Shown: one piece after another, positions 26,302 to 35,453 of the stretch
Numbering within the stretch: position 1 is the first letter of the stretch
Layout: the number at the start of each line of letters is the position of its first letter
Assembly: GCF_000805385.1 (NCBI RefSeq)
Contig: NZ_JTJW01000003.1
Location: 806,001 to 870,000, forward strand
Direction of reading: 5' to 3'
From: Mycolicibacterium setense
Lineage (GTDB): Bacteria; Actinomycetota; Actinomycetes; Mycobacteriales; Mycobacteriaceae
Length of the DNA stretch: 64,000 nucleotides
The notes under the pieces: model-generated
Seen by the model: the letters and a program-made list of their open reading frames with translations, nothing else
Told to the model about the DNA's origin: nothing
Databases searched by the model: none
Program-made: the position numbers and the translations under genes

Positions 26302-28916
26302 TGGCACGCGGATTTCAGGGAGTGATGATGCGCGGCTTCGGTGCGCGCGACCACCAGGCGACCGTGGTCGAGACCACCTACCTGACGCCGAACATGCTGC
26401 GCCTGCGCATGGTGTCGCCGACGGTGTTCGAGGACGCCGTGGCCGAGCCCACCTCATACCTGCGTTTCTGGGTTCCGGACCCGGAAGGATCGAAGACCGA
26501 GTTCCAACGCGGCTACACCATGTCCGAAATGGATCCCGACACCGGGCATTTCGCGGTCGACGTGGTGCTGCACGAGCCGTCGGGACCGGCGTCGAAGTGG
26601 GCCAGGACCGCCAAACCGGGCGACACCATCCCGGTGATGAGCCTGGGCTCGACGGGATTCACCGTGCCCGAGGATCTGCCCGCCGGATACCTGCTGATCG
26701 GTGATGCGGCGGCCACACCGGCCATCAACGGGATCATCGGCGCGCTGCCGCAAGACATCCCGATCGAGGTGTATCTCGAGGAGCACGACGAGAACGATCT
26801 GCTCATCCCCATCGCCGAGCATCCGCGGCTGCGGGTGCACTGGGTCAAGCGACACGACACCACCTCGCTGGCCGCGGCCATCGAGGCGCGGGACTGGTCG
26901 GACTGGTACTGCTGGGTGACGCCGGAGGCGGGCTCACTCAAGCATCTCCGGACCCGGCTGCGCGACGAGTTCGGTTTTCCCAAATCCGAATTGCACGCCC
27001 AGGCCTACTGGACCGAGGGCCGTGCGATGGGCACCGATCGCACCGAGGACAAGGCCGAGGACAAGACTGAAGCCTCGGCGGACGCCAAAGCCGAAACTCC
27101 TGCGGACGACGCGAAACCGGTGCCGGCTGCGTCTGCCTCGGCAGCGCCCGCGTCACCGGCACGGGGCACTTGGCGGGCACAGGGCGCCGGCCGTCTGCTG
27201 TCTCCACTGAAAACCCCGCTGATCGTGTCGGGTGTCCTGCAGGCGCTCATCACCCTGATCCAGCTCGCCCCGTTCGTGCTGCTGGTCGAGCTGGCTCGGC
27301 TGTTGCTCGCGGGCGCCGAGGAATCCCGCCTGTGGACACTGGGTTTGACCGCGGTCTGGCTGCTGGGCCTCGGCGCGCTGCTGGGTGCGGGGCTGACCCT
27401 GTGGCTGCATCGACTCGATGCGAAATTCGCCCGTGAACTGAGAACCCGGCTGCTGACCAAGATGTCGAAGCTGCCGCTGGGCTGGTTCACCGCCCGCGGG
27501 TCGGGCTCGATCAAGCAGCTGGTGCAGGACGACACGCTGTCGCTGCACTATCTGGTGACCCACGCGATCCCGGATGCCGTTGCGGCGGTGGTCGCCCCGG
27601 TGGCCGTGCTGGTCTACCTGTTCACCGTCGACTGGCGGCTGGCACTGGTGCTCTTCATCCCGGTGCTCACCTACCTCGTGCTGATGTCGGTGATGACCAT
27701 CCAATCCGGTGCCAAGATCGGCCAGGCACAGCGTTGGGCGGACCGCATGAGCGGTGAGGCCGGCGCCTACCTCGAAGGCCAGCCGGTGGTCCGGGTGTTC
27801 GGCGGTGCGGCATCGTCGAGTTTCCGGCGCCGGCTCGACGAGTACATCGGCTTCCTGGTCGCCTGGCAGCGGCCGTTCACCGGCAAGAAGTCGGCGATGG
27901 ACCTGGTCACCCGGCCCGGAACCTTCCTGTGGCTGATCGCCGCCGTCGGCACCCCGATGATCATCGGCGGCTCGATGGAGCCCGTCGACCTGCTGCCGTT
28001 CCTCTTGCTGGGCACCACATTCGGCGTTCGGTTGCTTGGCGTGGGCTACGGATTGGGCGGGATCCGCGGCGGCATGCTGGCCGCCCGCCGGATCCAGAAC
28101 GCTCTCGACGAGGCCGACCTCGCGGTGCGGGAGGACGCGGGTGCGGCCGGTCAGCCGGGTGCGGTGGTGTTCGATCGCGTGACCTTCGGCTACCGCCCGA
28201 GCGTTCCGGTGATCCAGGACGTGTCGCTGACCTTGCGCCCGGGCACGGTGACCGCACTGGTCGGGCCGTCGGGATCGGGCAAATCCACCCTGGCCGCGCT
28301 GCTGGCCCGCTTCCATGACGTCGACGCGGGGTCGATCGTGCTGGACGGCAAGGATATTCGGTCATTTGCGGCTGACGACCTGTACCGAAAGGTCGGGTTC
28401 GTGTTGCAGGAGACCCAGCTCGTGGCAGGCACGGTCGCCGAGAACATCGCGCTGGCCGACCCCGAGGCCGGCCTCGACCGGATCGAGCAGGCCGCGCGTG
28501 ACGCCCAGATCCACGAGCGCATACTGCGGCTGCCCGACGGCTATCAGACGGTGCTCGGAGCGTCGTCGGCCTTGTCCGGCGGTGAACGCCAGCGGCTCAC
28601 CATCGCCAGGGCCATCCTGGCCGACACCCCGGTGCTGATCCTCGACGAGGCCACCGCCTTCGCCGATCCGGAATCGGAATACCTTGTGCAGCAGGCGCTC
28701 AACCGGCTGACCAAGGACCGCACCGTCCTGGTGATCGCGCACCGGCTGCACACCATCACCCACGCCGACCAGATCGTCGTGCTCGACGGCGGACGCATCG
28801 CCGAAACCGGCACCCACGAGGAGCTGCTGGCCGCCGGTGGGCGCTATCAACAACTCTGGCAGACCGGCCAATCGTTGCGCCCCGGCGACGCCGTCACCGC
28901 AGGAGAGACCCGATGA
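26301..28916 (+). CDS. irtA: IrtA: mycobactin/carboxymycobactin ABC importer with siderophore-reductase domain
   Basis: 871 aa. Residues ~1-245 are a siderophore-interacting FAD domain (RGYTMSEMD at 70-78 is the flavin-binding R-x-[18 protein letters not shown]). Then comes an acidic/Ala linker (~248-292), six membrane helices (~300-590) and an ABC ATPase: Walker [10 protein letters not shown], signature LSGGERQR, Walker [10 protein letters not shown]. This fusion is diagnostic of IrtA. With IrtB it imports Fe(III)-mycobactins from the periplasmic face and reduces the iron on the cytosolic side. The stop overlaps irtB (ATGA). The Walker B line reads [10 protein letters not shown] rather than ATSALD, as in other IrtA-type halves. 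Confidence 0.95.
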   Translation: MARGFQGVMMRGFGARDHQATVVETTYLTPNMLRLRMVSPTVFEDAVAEPTSYLRFWVPDPEGSKTEFQRGYTMSEMDPDTGHFAVDVVLHEPSGPASKWARTAKPGDTIPVMSLGSTGFTVPEDLPAGYLLIGDAAATPAINGIIGALPQDIPIEVYLEEHDENDLLIPIAEHPRLRVHWVKRHDTTSLAAAIEARDWSDWYCWVTPEAGSLKHLRTRLRDEFGFPKSELHAQAYWTEGRAMGTDRTEDKAEDKTEASADAKAETPADDAKPVPAASASAAPASPARGTWRAQGAGRLLSPLKTPLIVSGVLQALITLIQLAPFVLLVELARLLLAGAEESRLWTLGLTAVWLLGLGALLGAGLTLWLHRLDAKFARELRTRLLTKMSKLPLGWFTARGSGSIKQLVQDDTLSLHYLVTHAIPDAVAAVVAPVAVLVYLFTVDWRLALVLFIPVLTYLVLMSVMTIQSGAKIGQAQRWADRMSGEAGAYLEGQPVVRVFGGAASSSFRRRLDEYIGFLVAWQRPFTGKKSAMDLVTRPGTFLWLIAAVGTPMIIGGSMEPVDLLPFLLLGTTFGVRLLGVGYGLGGIRGGMLAARRIQNALDEADLAVREDAGAAGQPGAVVFDRVTFGYRPSVPVIQDVSLTLRPGTVTALVGPSGSGKSTLAALLARFHDVDAGSIVLDGKDIRSFAADDLYRKVGFVLQETQLVAGTVAENIALADPEAGLDRIEQAARDAQIHERILRLPDGYQTVLGASSALSGGERQRLTIARAILADTPVLILDEATAFADPESEYLVQQALNRLTKDRTVLVIAHRLHTITHADQIVVLDGGRIAETGTHEELLAAGGRYQQLWQTGQSLRPGDAVTAGETR

Positions 28917-30649
28917 TCCGCACATTGCTCGCCCTCATCCCGGCCGACCGCCGCGGCAAGGTCGGCCTCTACGCCACCCTCACGCTGGTCTCGGTGGTGA
29001 TCCGCGCGGCAGGCACGGTGCTGCTGATCCCATTGGTGGCAGCGCTGTTCAGTGATGTGCCGCGCGACGCGTTGCCGTGGCTGGGCTGGCTCACCGCTGC
29101 GACCGTCGTCGGCTGGATCATCGACACCGCGACCTCCCGGCTCGGATTCGACCTGGGATTCGCGCTGCTCGACCACACTCAGCACGATGTCGCCGACCGG
29201 CTGCCCAGCATTCGGATGGACTGGCTGGGCGCCGACGGCGGGGCGAACACGGCCAATGCCCGCCAGGCCATCGCGGCCACCGGACCGGAACTGGTCGGCA
29301 TGGTGGTCAACCTGCTGACCCCGTTGATCGGGGCGATCCTGCTGCCCGCGGCCATTGCGCTTGCGCTGCTGGTCATCTCGGTGCCACTCGGATTGGCCGC
29401 ACTGGCCGGTGTGGTGGTTCTGCTCGGTGCGTTCTGGGCCTCGGGCCGGCTGAGTCGCAAGGCCGACGCCGTGGCCGACGAGACCAACCGGGCCTTCACC
29501 GAACGCATCATCGAATTCGCCCGCACCCAGCAGGCACTGCGCGCGGCTCGGCGGGTCGAGCCGGCCCGCAGCATGGTCGGCGACGCCCTGGCCGCCCAGC
29601 ACGGTGCCGGCATGCGGTTGCTGCTGATGCAGGTGCCCGGGCAGCTGCTGTTCAGCCTGGCCAGCCAGCTCGCCCTGCTGATCCTGGCCGGGATGGCCAC
29701 GGTGCTGACGGTGCGCGGCACACTCGGTGTGCCCGAGGCGATCGCGATGATCGTCGTCGCCGCCCGCTATCTCGAGCCGTTCACCTCGTTGTCGGAGCTC
29801 GCCCCGGCGATCGAAACCACCCGGGCCTCGCTCGGCCGAATCCGCGCCGTGCTCGACGCCCCGGTGATGGCCACCGGCACCGCCACGCTGACCGGGAACG
29901 CCGCGCCTCGCATCGAATTCGCTCATGTCACCTTCGGCTACGGGTCCACCCCCGTGCTGCAGGATGTCAGCTTCACCCTGGAGCCAGGCGGAACCACTGC
30001 CATCGTCGGCCCCTCCGGATCGGGCAAGAGCACGATCTTGTCGCTCATCGCCGGGCTGCATCAACCCAGCGCGGGACGAGTGCTGATCGATGGTGTCGAC
30101 ACGGCCCAGATGGACGCCGAAACCCGCAGAGCAGCAACGAGTGTGGTGTTCCAGCACCCCTACCTGTTCGACGGGTCCATCCGGGACAACATCCTGGTCG
30201 GCGATCCCGGAGCCGACGCCGAGCGCCTTGCCGCCGCGGCGCGGCTGGCCCGCGTGGACGAGCTGACCGGGCGGCTGCCCGACGGTGACGCCGCCAAGGT
30301 CGGCGAGGCCGGCACGGCACTGTCCGGTGGTGAGCGCCAGCGGGTCAGCATCGCCCGCGCGCTGGTGAAGCCGGCGCCCGTGCTGCTGGTGGATGAGGCG
30401 ACCAGTGCACTGGACACCGAGAACGAGGCCGCGGTGGTCGATGCGCTCACCGCCGATGAGCGGTCCCGCACCCGGGTGATCGTCGCGCACCGGCTGGCCA
30501 GCATCCGGCACGCGGACCGGGTGCTGTTCATCGACGGCGGAGAGATCGTCGAGGACGGCAGCATCGATGAACTGCTGGCCGCGCACGGCCGGTTTGACGA
30601 GTTCTGGAACCAGCAGCGCGAGGCCGCGGACTGGCAGATCACGCACTGA
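28913..30649 (+). CDS. irtB: IrtB: partner half-transporter of the mycobactin importer
   Basis: 578 aa. Six membrane helices lie within residues ~1-310 ([21 protein letters not shown] first), then an ABC domain with Walker [10 protein letters not shown], the Q-loop VVFQHPYLF, signature LSGGERQR, Walker [12 protein letters not shown] and the H-loop VIVAHRLAS. Length and position match IrtB. It forms the heterodimer with IrtA. All nucleotide-site motifs are intact here, so it has the full consensus ATP site. It ends the tetR-irtA-irtB operon; a distinct promoter for the next gene begins 34 bp later. Confidence 0.95.
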   Translation: MIRTLLALIPADRRGKVGLYATLTLVSVVIRAAGTVLLIPLVAALFSDVPRDALPWLGWLTAATVVGWIIDTATSRLGFDLGFALLDHTQHDVADRLPSIRMDWLGADGGANTANARQAIAATGPELVGMVVNLLTPLIGAILLPAAIALALLVISVPLGLAALAGVVVLLGAFWASGRLSRKADAVADETNRAFTERIIEFARTQQALRAARRVEPARSMVGDALAAQHGAGMRLLLMQVPGQLLFSLASQLALLILAGMATVLTVRGTLGVPEAIAMIVVAARYLEPFTSLSELAPAIETTRASLGRIRAVLDAPVMATGTATLTGNAAPRIEFAHVTFGYGSTPVLQDVSFTLEPGGTTAIVGPSGSGKSTILSLIAGLHQPSAGRVLIDGVDTAQMDAETRRAATSVVFQHPYLFDGSIRDNILVGDPGADAERLAAAARLARVDELTGRLPDGDAAKVGEAGTALSGGERQRVSIARALVKPAPVLLVDEATSALDTENEAAVVDALTADERSRTRVIVAHRLASIRHADRVLFIDGGEIVEDGSIDELLAAHGRFDEFWNQQREAADWQITH

Positions 30650-30682
30650 GGTGCGCCGTCGGCGTACTAGCCGATCGGATAC

Positions 30683-30712
30683 TTGAACCTGATCTACTGT
30701 AAGTATTACAGT
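30683..30712 (+). promoter_or_regulatory. Promoter overlapped by a 17-bp inverted repeat
   Basis: TTGAAC (30683-30688), 18 nt, TACAGT (30707-30712). The perfect repeat ACTGTAA, GTA, TTACAGT (30696-30712) covers the spacer and -10. The predicted start of transcription is within ~10 nt of the ATG at 30729. No regulator gene is adjacent, so the binding protein is unknown. Confidence 0.55.
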
Positions 30713-30728
30713 TGGGCGTCCCGGAACG

Positions 30729-31307
30729 ATGTCAGGGCAGGTTGCCCATCCGGCGGGAGGTCGTGTCGATGATGTCGCAGACGAACGCCCAAGGCTGGGT
30801 AGCGCAATGAAGGGTCAAGACCACGGCGGCACCGTGGCCTACCGATTGCACGTAATAGCCCACGATGCCGCGGAATTGGTGACCCGCGCCGGCGGACTGA
30901 TCGTCGACCGGATGATGAGCGGCTGGCGGGTGACGGTTCAGCTTGTCGAGGGGTCCCGCGCTGACCATGCACGCCCCGTGCAGATCCTGGGCGCCGAGCT
31001 GGTCGATGCCGATGCGATTTCGGAACACCAGGATGACGAAGAGTGTGTCCTGGTGATGGGCGCCGACGCGTACGAGCAGATGACTTCGGCCGAGGGCCGA
31101 CAATCGCCGATCGAATGGGCCGAAGTGCTCGTCTGGGACGAATCCACTGACCCGGCACGCCTCGTCGGGCATGACCTCAGTGCGGCGGCGCAGGCATTCA
31201 AGGCCCTGGCAATGGCCGCCACCGGTGTCCGTGGAGATCAGGTGGCGGTTGCCGAGCTCTTCACCTCGATGACCGCTGGGAGCGGTGAGGTCACCCTGCG
31301 CGCCTGA
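30729..31307 (+). CDS. Hypothetical mycobacterial protein
   Basis: 192 aa; a second in-frame ATG (30807, MKGQDHGG) would give 166 aa. I recognise no domain. It has a mixed alpha/beta composition with no signal peptide or membrane helix; the region LHVIAHDAAELVTRAGGLIVDRMMSGWRV is predicted helical, split here into AAELVTRAGGLIVDRM and the following strand WRVTVQLVE. The C-terminal ~50 residues (LSAAAQAFKALAMAATG) are Ala-rich helix. Its promoter has an orphan operator. The product may be dose-controlled in response to an unseen regulator. Confidence 0.6.
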   Translation: MSGQVAHPAGGRVDDVADERPRLGSAMKGQDHGGTVAYRLHVIAHDAAELVTRAGGLIVDRMMSGWRVTVQLVEGSRADHARPVQILGAELVDADAISEHQDDEECVLVMGADAYEQMTSAEGRQSPIEWAEVLVWDESTDPARLVGHDLSAAAQAFKALAMAATGVRGDQVAVAELFTSMTAGSGEVTLRA

Positions 31308-31313
31308 GGCTGA

Positions 31314-31372
31314 TTGACTCTGCACTGAGGGCGTGGAGCACTTGCACTTTCGCGCCCTCAGCGCAGAGTCAA
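31314..31372. terminator. Bidirectional hairpin between converging genes
   Basis: Arms of 20 bp with one mismatch (31314-31333 starting TTGACTCTGC; 31353-31372 ending GCAGAGTCAA) around a 19-nt loop. It lies exactly in the 72-bp gap between two genes that end facing each other. There is no U-run, as usual for mycobacterial terminators. Confidence 0.7.
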
Positions 31373-31379
31373 CGACAAC

Positions 31380-32642
31380 TCAGGCCTTGGTGAGCTGCTT
31401 CTGCTCGTAGAGGCGTGCCCACTCCGCGCGTGGGCGGATCGAGGTGTCGACATCGGTTGCCGTGGCGCGCAGTGCGCCGACGTTGGCCTGATCACGGGCA
31501 GTGTGCTGGAACGGATCCCAGCTGAAGAACCGCGCTGAGTTCTCCCAGGTGATCTTGTTGATGTCGGAATCGCTTGCGCCCGCGGCATTCAGCTCGGCCA
31601 GCACCTGCTCGGGTGCGTCCGGCCAGAAGCAGTCGGAGTGCGGATAGTCGCATTCCCACGCGATGTTGTCGATACCGATCTCATGGCGCAGTTTCAGCGA
31701 CGTCTTGTCGGTCACGTAGCAGGCCAGTGAGTGCTCGCGGAACACGTCGGAGGGCAGCTTGTCTCCGAAGTCGCGGCGCAGCCACTTCTGGTTGGTGTAG
31801 TGACGATCGCTACGGTCCAGATAGAAAGGAATCCAACCGATTCCACCTTCGGAGAAGGCGAACTTCAGATCGGGGTAGTTGCGCATGGCCGGTCCCCACA
31901 GCAGGTCCTGGGCACACATCGCCGACACCTGGGTGGCCAGGATGATCAGGTTGTCGATCGGGGCGTCCTTGGCCATGCTTATCGCGCCGAATCCGGTGCC
32001 GATGTGCAGGCACATCACCACGTTCTCCTCGGAGAGGGTGCGGAACACCGGGCCCCAGTAGTCCTCGTCGAAGTAGCTGGGCAGGCCTTCCAGGTGCGGC
32101 AGTTCCGGCATGGTGACCGCTCGGCATCCTTTGGCGGCGACGCGACGGATCTCGGCGCACATGGCCTCGGGGTTCCAGGTCGGCATGATCGCGATCGGGA
32201 CGAACCGCCCCGGGTACGAGCCGGCCCACTCGTCGATGTGCCAGTCGTTGTAGGCAGACACCATCACCAGCGTGATGTCTTCGCGAGTCATGTTGAGGTG
32301 CCGTGCGGAGAACCCGGTGAAGGTCGGGAAGCACATCGACGCGAGGATGCCGTTGCGGTTCATGTCGCGGACGCGCTCGTGCACGTCGTACACGCCGGGA
32401 CGCATCTCGGCGAAACCGGCAGGATCGCGGCCCCACTCCTCGGCCGGCCAGGACACCACGGCGTTGAGACCGGATACGCCCTGCGGACGGCCCTGGTACA
32501 TCCACTGATCGACGCCCTTGTCGTCGGTCACCACGATGGGCGCCTCGGGCTTGAACTTCTCCGGCACGTGGTTGAGGAACATGTCGGGTGGCTCGACGAC
32601 GTGGTCGTCGATGCTGATGAGGATCAGGTCGTCTTTTTTCAT
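31380..32642 (-). CDS. Amidohydrolase_2-family TIM-barrel hydrolase/decarboxylase
   Basis: 420 aa. GAGGAGC lies 5 nt before the ATG at 32642. The metal-dependent amidohydrolase barrel (ACMSD/LigW-like) is shown by ISIDDHVVEPPDMF, with Asp-x-His near residue 12-14 altered to DDH, CLHIGTGFG for the second His, and WECDYPHSD with the metal-binding Asp/His near 335-340. Mycobacteria have many paralogues and substrates are mostly unknown; decarboxylation or ring-side hydrolysis of an aromatic/terpenoid acid is typical. The divergent AraC gene 51 bp away is the probable regulator. Confidence 0.8.
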   Translation of the reverse strand: MKKDDLILISIDDHVVEPPDMFLNHVPEKFKPEAPIVVTDDKGVDQWMYQGRPQGVSGLNAVVSWPAEEWGRDPAGFAEMRPGVYDVHERVRDMNRNGILASMCFPTFTGFSARHLNMTREDITLVMVSAYNDWHIDEWAGSYPGRFVPIAIMPTWNPEAMCAEIRRVAAKGCRAVTMPELPHLEGLPSYFDEDYWGPVFRTLSEENVVMCLHIGTGFGAISMAKDAPIDNLIILATQVSAMCAQDLLWGPAMRNYPDLKFAFSEGGIGWIPFYLDRSDRHYTNQKWLRRDFGDKLPSDVFREHSLACYVTDKTSLKLRHEIGIDNIAWECDYPHSDCFWPDAPEQVLAELNAAGASDSDINKITWENSARFFSWDPFQHTARDQANVGALRATATDVDTSIRPRAEWARLYEQKQLTKA

Positions 32643-32693
32643 ATTGCTCCTCGCGTGCGCGCCTGCATGATTCAACTAGTACTCTCGGACAGC

Positions 32694-33530
32694 GTGACCG
32701 TCTCTGCACTTTCGGACAGAGGTTTTACTCAATCGGCCAACCTGTCGAGGCCGGTCATCGAGTTGCGCCGTGGTGGCCGTGCATTGGCGGGCAGCTACCT
32801 GTACGAGGGTGACGGGCTGATCACCGGCTGGCACTCCCATGAGGTGCACCAGATCGAATACGCGCTGCACGGCGTCGTCGAGGTGGAAACCGACGCCGCG
32901 CACTATCTGTTGCCGCCGCAGCAGGCTGCCTGGATCCCGGCCGGTCTGCAGCACCAGGCGGTGATGAACCCGGACGTCAAGACCGTGGCGGTGATGTTCG
33001 ATGCGCAGATGATCGCCGATCCGGGGGATCGGGCCAGGATCATCGCGGTCTCGCCCCTGATCCGCGAGATGATGATCTACGGGCTGCGCTGGCCGGTCGA
33101 CCGTGCCCATGGAGACGACACGTCCGACACGTTCTTCCGCACCCTGGCCAACCTCGTCGCCGATGCGCTCGATCACGAAGCCCCACTGAGCCTGCCGACC
33201 ACCGAGCATCCGATCGTGGCCGCCGCGCTGGCCTACACCAAAGAGCATCTGGCCTCGGTGACCGCAGAGGATGTCAGCCGGGCCGTTGCGGTATCCGAGC
33301 GCACGTTACGCCGCTTGTTCGCCGAGACGATCGGAATCTCTTGGCGCACATACCTTCTGCATGCCCGGATGCTGCGGGCCATGGCGCTGCTGGCCGGGCC
33401 GGATCAGTCGGTGCAGGCGACCGCCACCGCCGTGGGATTCGAGAACCTCAGCTCGTTCACTCGATGTTTCAGTCATTTCTGTGGCGAGACTCCGTCGGCG
33501 TACCGGAATCGCGCCCGCGAGGAACATTAG
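32694..33530 (+). CDS. AraC-family transcriptional regulator
   Basis: 278 aa from GTG 32694; an ATG at 32667 is also in frame and neither has a clear ribosome site. The N-terminal cupin (ITGWHSHEVHQIEYALHG, WIPAGLQHQA) and the C-terminal double HTH (VTAEDVSRAVAVSERTLRRLF and VQATATAVGFENLSSFTRCF) end with ETPSAYRNR. The RhaS/AraC layout with His-rich barrel suggests ligand binding by the cupin. It is divergent from the amidohydrolase and likely controls it. The stop overlaps that of the O-methyltransferase by 4 bp. Confidence 0.8.
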   Translation: MTVSALSDRGFTQSANLSRPVIELRRGGRALAGSYLYEGDGLITGWHSHEVHQIEYALHGVVEVETDAAHYLLPPQQAAWIPAGLQHQAVMNPDVKTVAVMFDAQMIADPGDRARIIAVSPLIREMMIYGLRWPVDRAHGDDTSDTFFRTLANLVADALDHEAPLSLPTTEHPIVAAALAYTKEHLASVTAEDVSRAVAVSERTLRRLFAETIGISWRTYLLHARMLRAMALLAGPDQSVQATATAVGFENLSSFTRCFSHFCGETPSAYRNRAREEH

Positions 33531-34186
33531 ACCCGGCAGCTGAGCTCCATGCTGTCGCTGTCGCGGGCCAGGAAGTTCACACTGACATAGCCGTTCACCG
33601 CATCGCGGACATGATCGAGGTACGGCTGGGTGTCGGCCATCGAGGTGTTGTCCGCGACCACGAGCGCGCCGGTGGTCAGCCGGGGCTGCAGCAGCTCGAG
33701 CACCGGCAGGTAGAGCTCCTTCCAGCCGTCGAGCAGGACGAATCCGATGTCGCCGGTCACGGACTTCAGGGTCTCCAACGCATCGCCTTCCAGCACGGTG
33801 ATGACGTCGTCCAGCCCGGTCTCGGCGAACGTCTGCCTGGCCGAGGCGATCTTGGTGGCGCTGAGCTCCGTGGTGAAAACGCGTCCAGAACCGTTGTCGC
33901 GCACGGCGGATGCCAGGTGCAGGGCAGAGAGGCCGAACGACATCCCGAACTCGACCACGACCGCCGGCCTGGTGGCCCGAACCAGGGAGTACAGCAGCCG
34001 GCCTGCTTCCCGCGTCACCGGCATGTAAATGTCACTGAGCGCATCCGCACGTTCCTGCGCACTGGCCTTGGACAAATCGGCGAACCTGCGCGAACCGTCT
34101 TCACGCAATTGCGCGAACTGCTGATCGGCCGCGGTGTACATCCGGTCCAGCGCGGCTGCGACGTTGGCGTCGTTGAGGGTGGTCAC
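33527..34186 (-). CDS. O-methyltransferase-like SAM enzyme
   Basis: 219 aa, GTG start. Motif I is VVVEFGMSFGLSALHLA, with the FTTELSATKIASAR strand for the adenosyl ribose, and FVLLDGWKELYLPVLELL with the metal/substrate Asp, followed by GALVVADNTSM. This is the family-3 (caffeoyl-CoA/catechol) O-methyltransferase pattern, with the D-x-W-K and D-N metal ligands present. The substrate may be a phenolic or catechol compound; this is inferred. Divergent from the secreted phosphatase-like gene, 29 bp apart. Confidence 0.8.
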   Translation of the reverse strand: MTTLNDANVAAALDRMYTAADQQFAQLREDGSRRFADLSKASAQERADALSDIYMPVTREAGRLLYSLVRATRPAVVVEFGMSFGLSALHLASAVRDNGSGRVFTTELSATKIASARQTFAETGLDDVITVLEGDALETLKSVTGDIGFVLLDGWKELYLPVLELLQPRLTTGALVVADNTSMADTQPYLDHVRDAVNGYVSVNFLARDSDSMELSCRV

Positions 34187-34215
34187 CTCAACGAAACTAC
34201 GCCGAGGCGTGAATT

Positions 34216-34932
34216 ATGGCCGGTGTGCGAAAACTACAGGCACTCCCGCTGTTGTCCTTCCCTGCCGCCATCGTCCTGGTACTTGCCACGCTGCTGGCAC
34301 CGACTGCCGCTGCGGGCGGCTACCGCTCCATCACCCTGACCTTCGTTCGTCACGCCCAGTCGGCCGGCAACGCCTCGGGCCTGATCGACAGCTCCACACC
34401 CGGTCCGCCGCTCACCGAGCTGGGCCGGACGCAGGCCGTCGCCAGCGCACAGCGGCTGGCCCCCAACCATTACGACGGCATCTTCGCCTCCACCATGGTC
34501 AGGACCCAGCAGACCGCCCAGCCCATGGCCGACACCCTGGCCGAACCCATCACCGTGTTACCCGGGCTGCACGAGGTCGAGGCAGGAATCTACGAAGGCC
34601 AGCCCGAGGCGAGCGCTGTACAGACCTACTTCGCCGCACCCGAGCAGTGGCTGCGCGGCGACCGGAACGCCCGGATACCCGGCTCGATCGACGGCAACGA
34701 GTTCGACGCCCGGTTCGACGAGGCGGTACAGCAGATCTACGACAGCGGCGACGACGATCCCGTCGCGTACTCGCACGGCGCCGCGATCATGTTGTGGGTT
34801 CAGATGAACGTCGCCAATCCGAATCCCGAACTGTTGATGCGACACCCGCTCGACAACACCGGCTATGTGGTCGTCAAGGGCAACCCGACCGACGGCTGGA
34901 CGTTGACCGACTGGGATGGCGCCGGAACCTAG
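34216..34932 (+). CDS. Secreted histidine-phosphatase-superfamily protein
   Basis: 238 aa. A signal peptide covers ~1-33 (LLSFPAAIVLVLATLLAPTAAA). The catalytic start is FVRHAQSAGNA, with the phospho-accepting His in an R-H-A motif (usually R-H-G), then FASTMVRTQQTAQPMA with the second Arg, HEVEAG for the acid/base and VAYSHGAAIM with the second catalytic His. The four key residues (R, H, R, H) are therefore present. It probably removes phosphate from a periplasmic or wall substrate. It stands alone between divergent and convergent partners. Confidence 0.82.
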   Translation: MAGVRKLQALPLLSFPAAIVLVLATLLAPTAAAGGYRSITLTFVRHAQSAGNASGLIDSSTPGPPLTELGRTQAVASAQRLAPNHYDGIFASTMVRTQQTAQPMADTLAEPITVLPGLHEVEAGIYEGQPEASAVQTYFAAPEQWLRGDRNARIPGSIDGNEFDARFDEAVQQIYDSGDDDPVAYSHGAAIMLWVQMNVANPNPELLMRHPLDNTGYVVVKGNPTDGWTLTDWDGAGT

Positions 34933-35062
34933 CTGACGATGTGATCTCTGCGCCATAAACTGCCAGAATGCGGCGCCGATCACGTCTGGCTCGAACCACG
35001 TCCGGGCGCGGTTACTGTGTGCCATGGCACGGAGATGGGAGCGGAGCGATGAGGTTTCTGCC

Positions 35063-35350
35063 ATGAGGTTTCGGGTGTTGCCGTATGTGAGCGTCGAGGT
35101 CGACGACCGGGTACGGCAGCGGATGCGCAGCGCCGGCGAGCGGCTCCGGGTCAACCTCAGGGGATACCTGCGTACCGCCGCCGATGAAGTCGAGACCGCC
35201 AGCGGCCGGGTCCGCCACCTGTGCGATTCCGCGGTGGACCGCGTCGACCTCGCGGTGGCCAGCGTCAACGACAAGATCGCCCCCGCCCCGCCGGCCGCTC
35301 CCGCAGATTCCGCCGACGAGCCGCCGAAGCGGCACCTGCAGGTCGTCTGA
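35063..35350 (+). CDS. Small hypothetical protein
   Basis: 95 aa from the ATG at 35063, which has GAGG ~9 nt upstream; an ATG at 35024 gives 108 aa and has TACTGT 5 nt before it. The N-terminal ~70 residues are charged and probably helical (VDDRVRQRMRSAGERLRVN; LRTAADEVETASGRVRHL), and the C-terminus is Pro/Ala-rich. No domain is recognised. The strings ATGAGGTTTC occur twice, 14 bp apart, around the start, so start choice is unclear. Confidence 0.55.
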   Translation: MRFRVLPYVSVEVDDRVRQRMRSAGERLRVNLRGYLRTAADEVETASGRVRHLCDSAVDRVDLAVASVNDKIAPAPPAAPADSADEPPKRHLQVV

Positions 35351-35365
35351 CCCCAGGCGGCGCGA

Positions 35366-35443
35366 CAACCGTCAGCGCTCTACGGTTGAAGGGCACTGGC
35401 CTTCTCCCCGTTCGAGGGGGCCGACACACCGGCCCGAAAGGGG
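35366..35443 (+). other. Three tandem hairpins before the DMT transporter gene
   Basis: CAACCGT, 9 nt, ACGGTTG (35366-35388); CCCC, 6 nt, GGGG around 35406-35419; and GGGCCG, 6 nt, CGGCCC (35418-35435). The third stem ends directly before AAAGGGG, the probable ribosome site of the TTG start at 35454. It could be a terminator array for the upstream gene or a structured leader that controls translation. Confidence 0.5.
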
Positions 35444-35453
35444 TTGACGAGGC

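Noticed and set aside
35366..35435. Mini-ykkC or M-box riboswitch before the DMT transporter
   Set aside because: The loops do not carry the ACGR motif of mini-ykkC, and the conserved M-box core is not seen. Only the hairpins are claimed.
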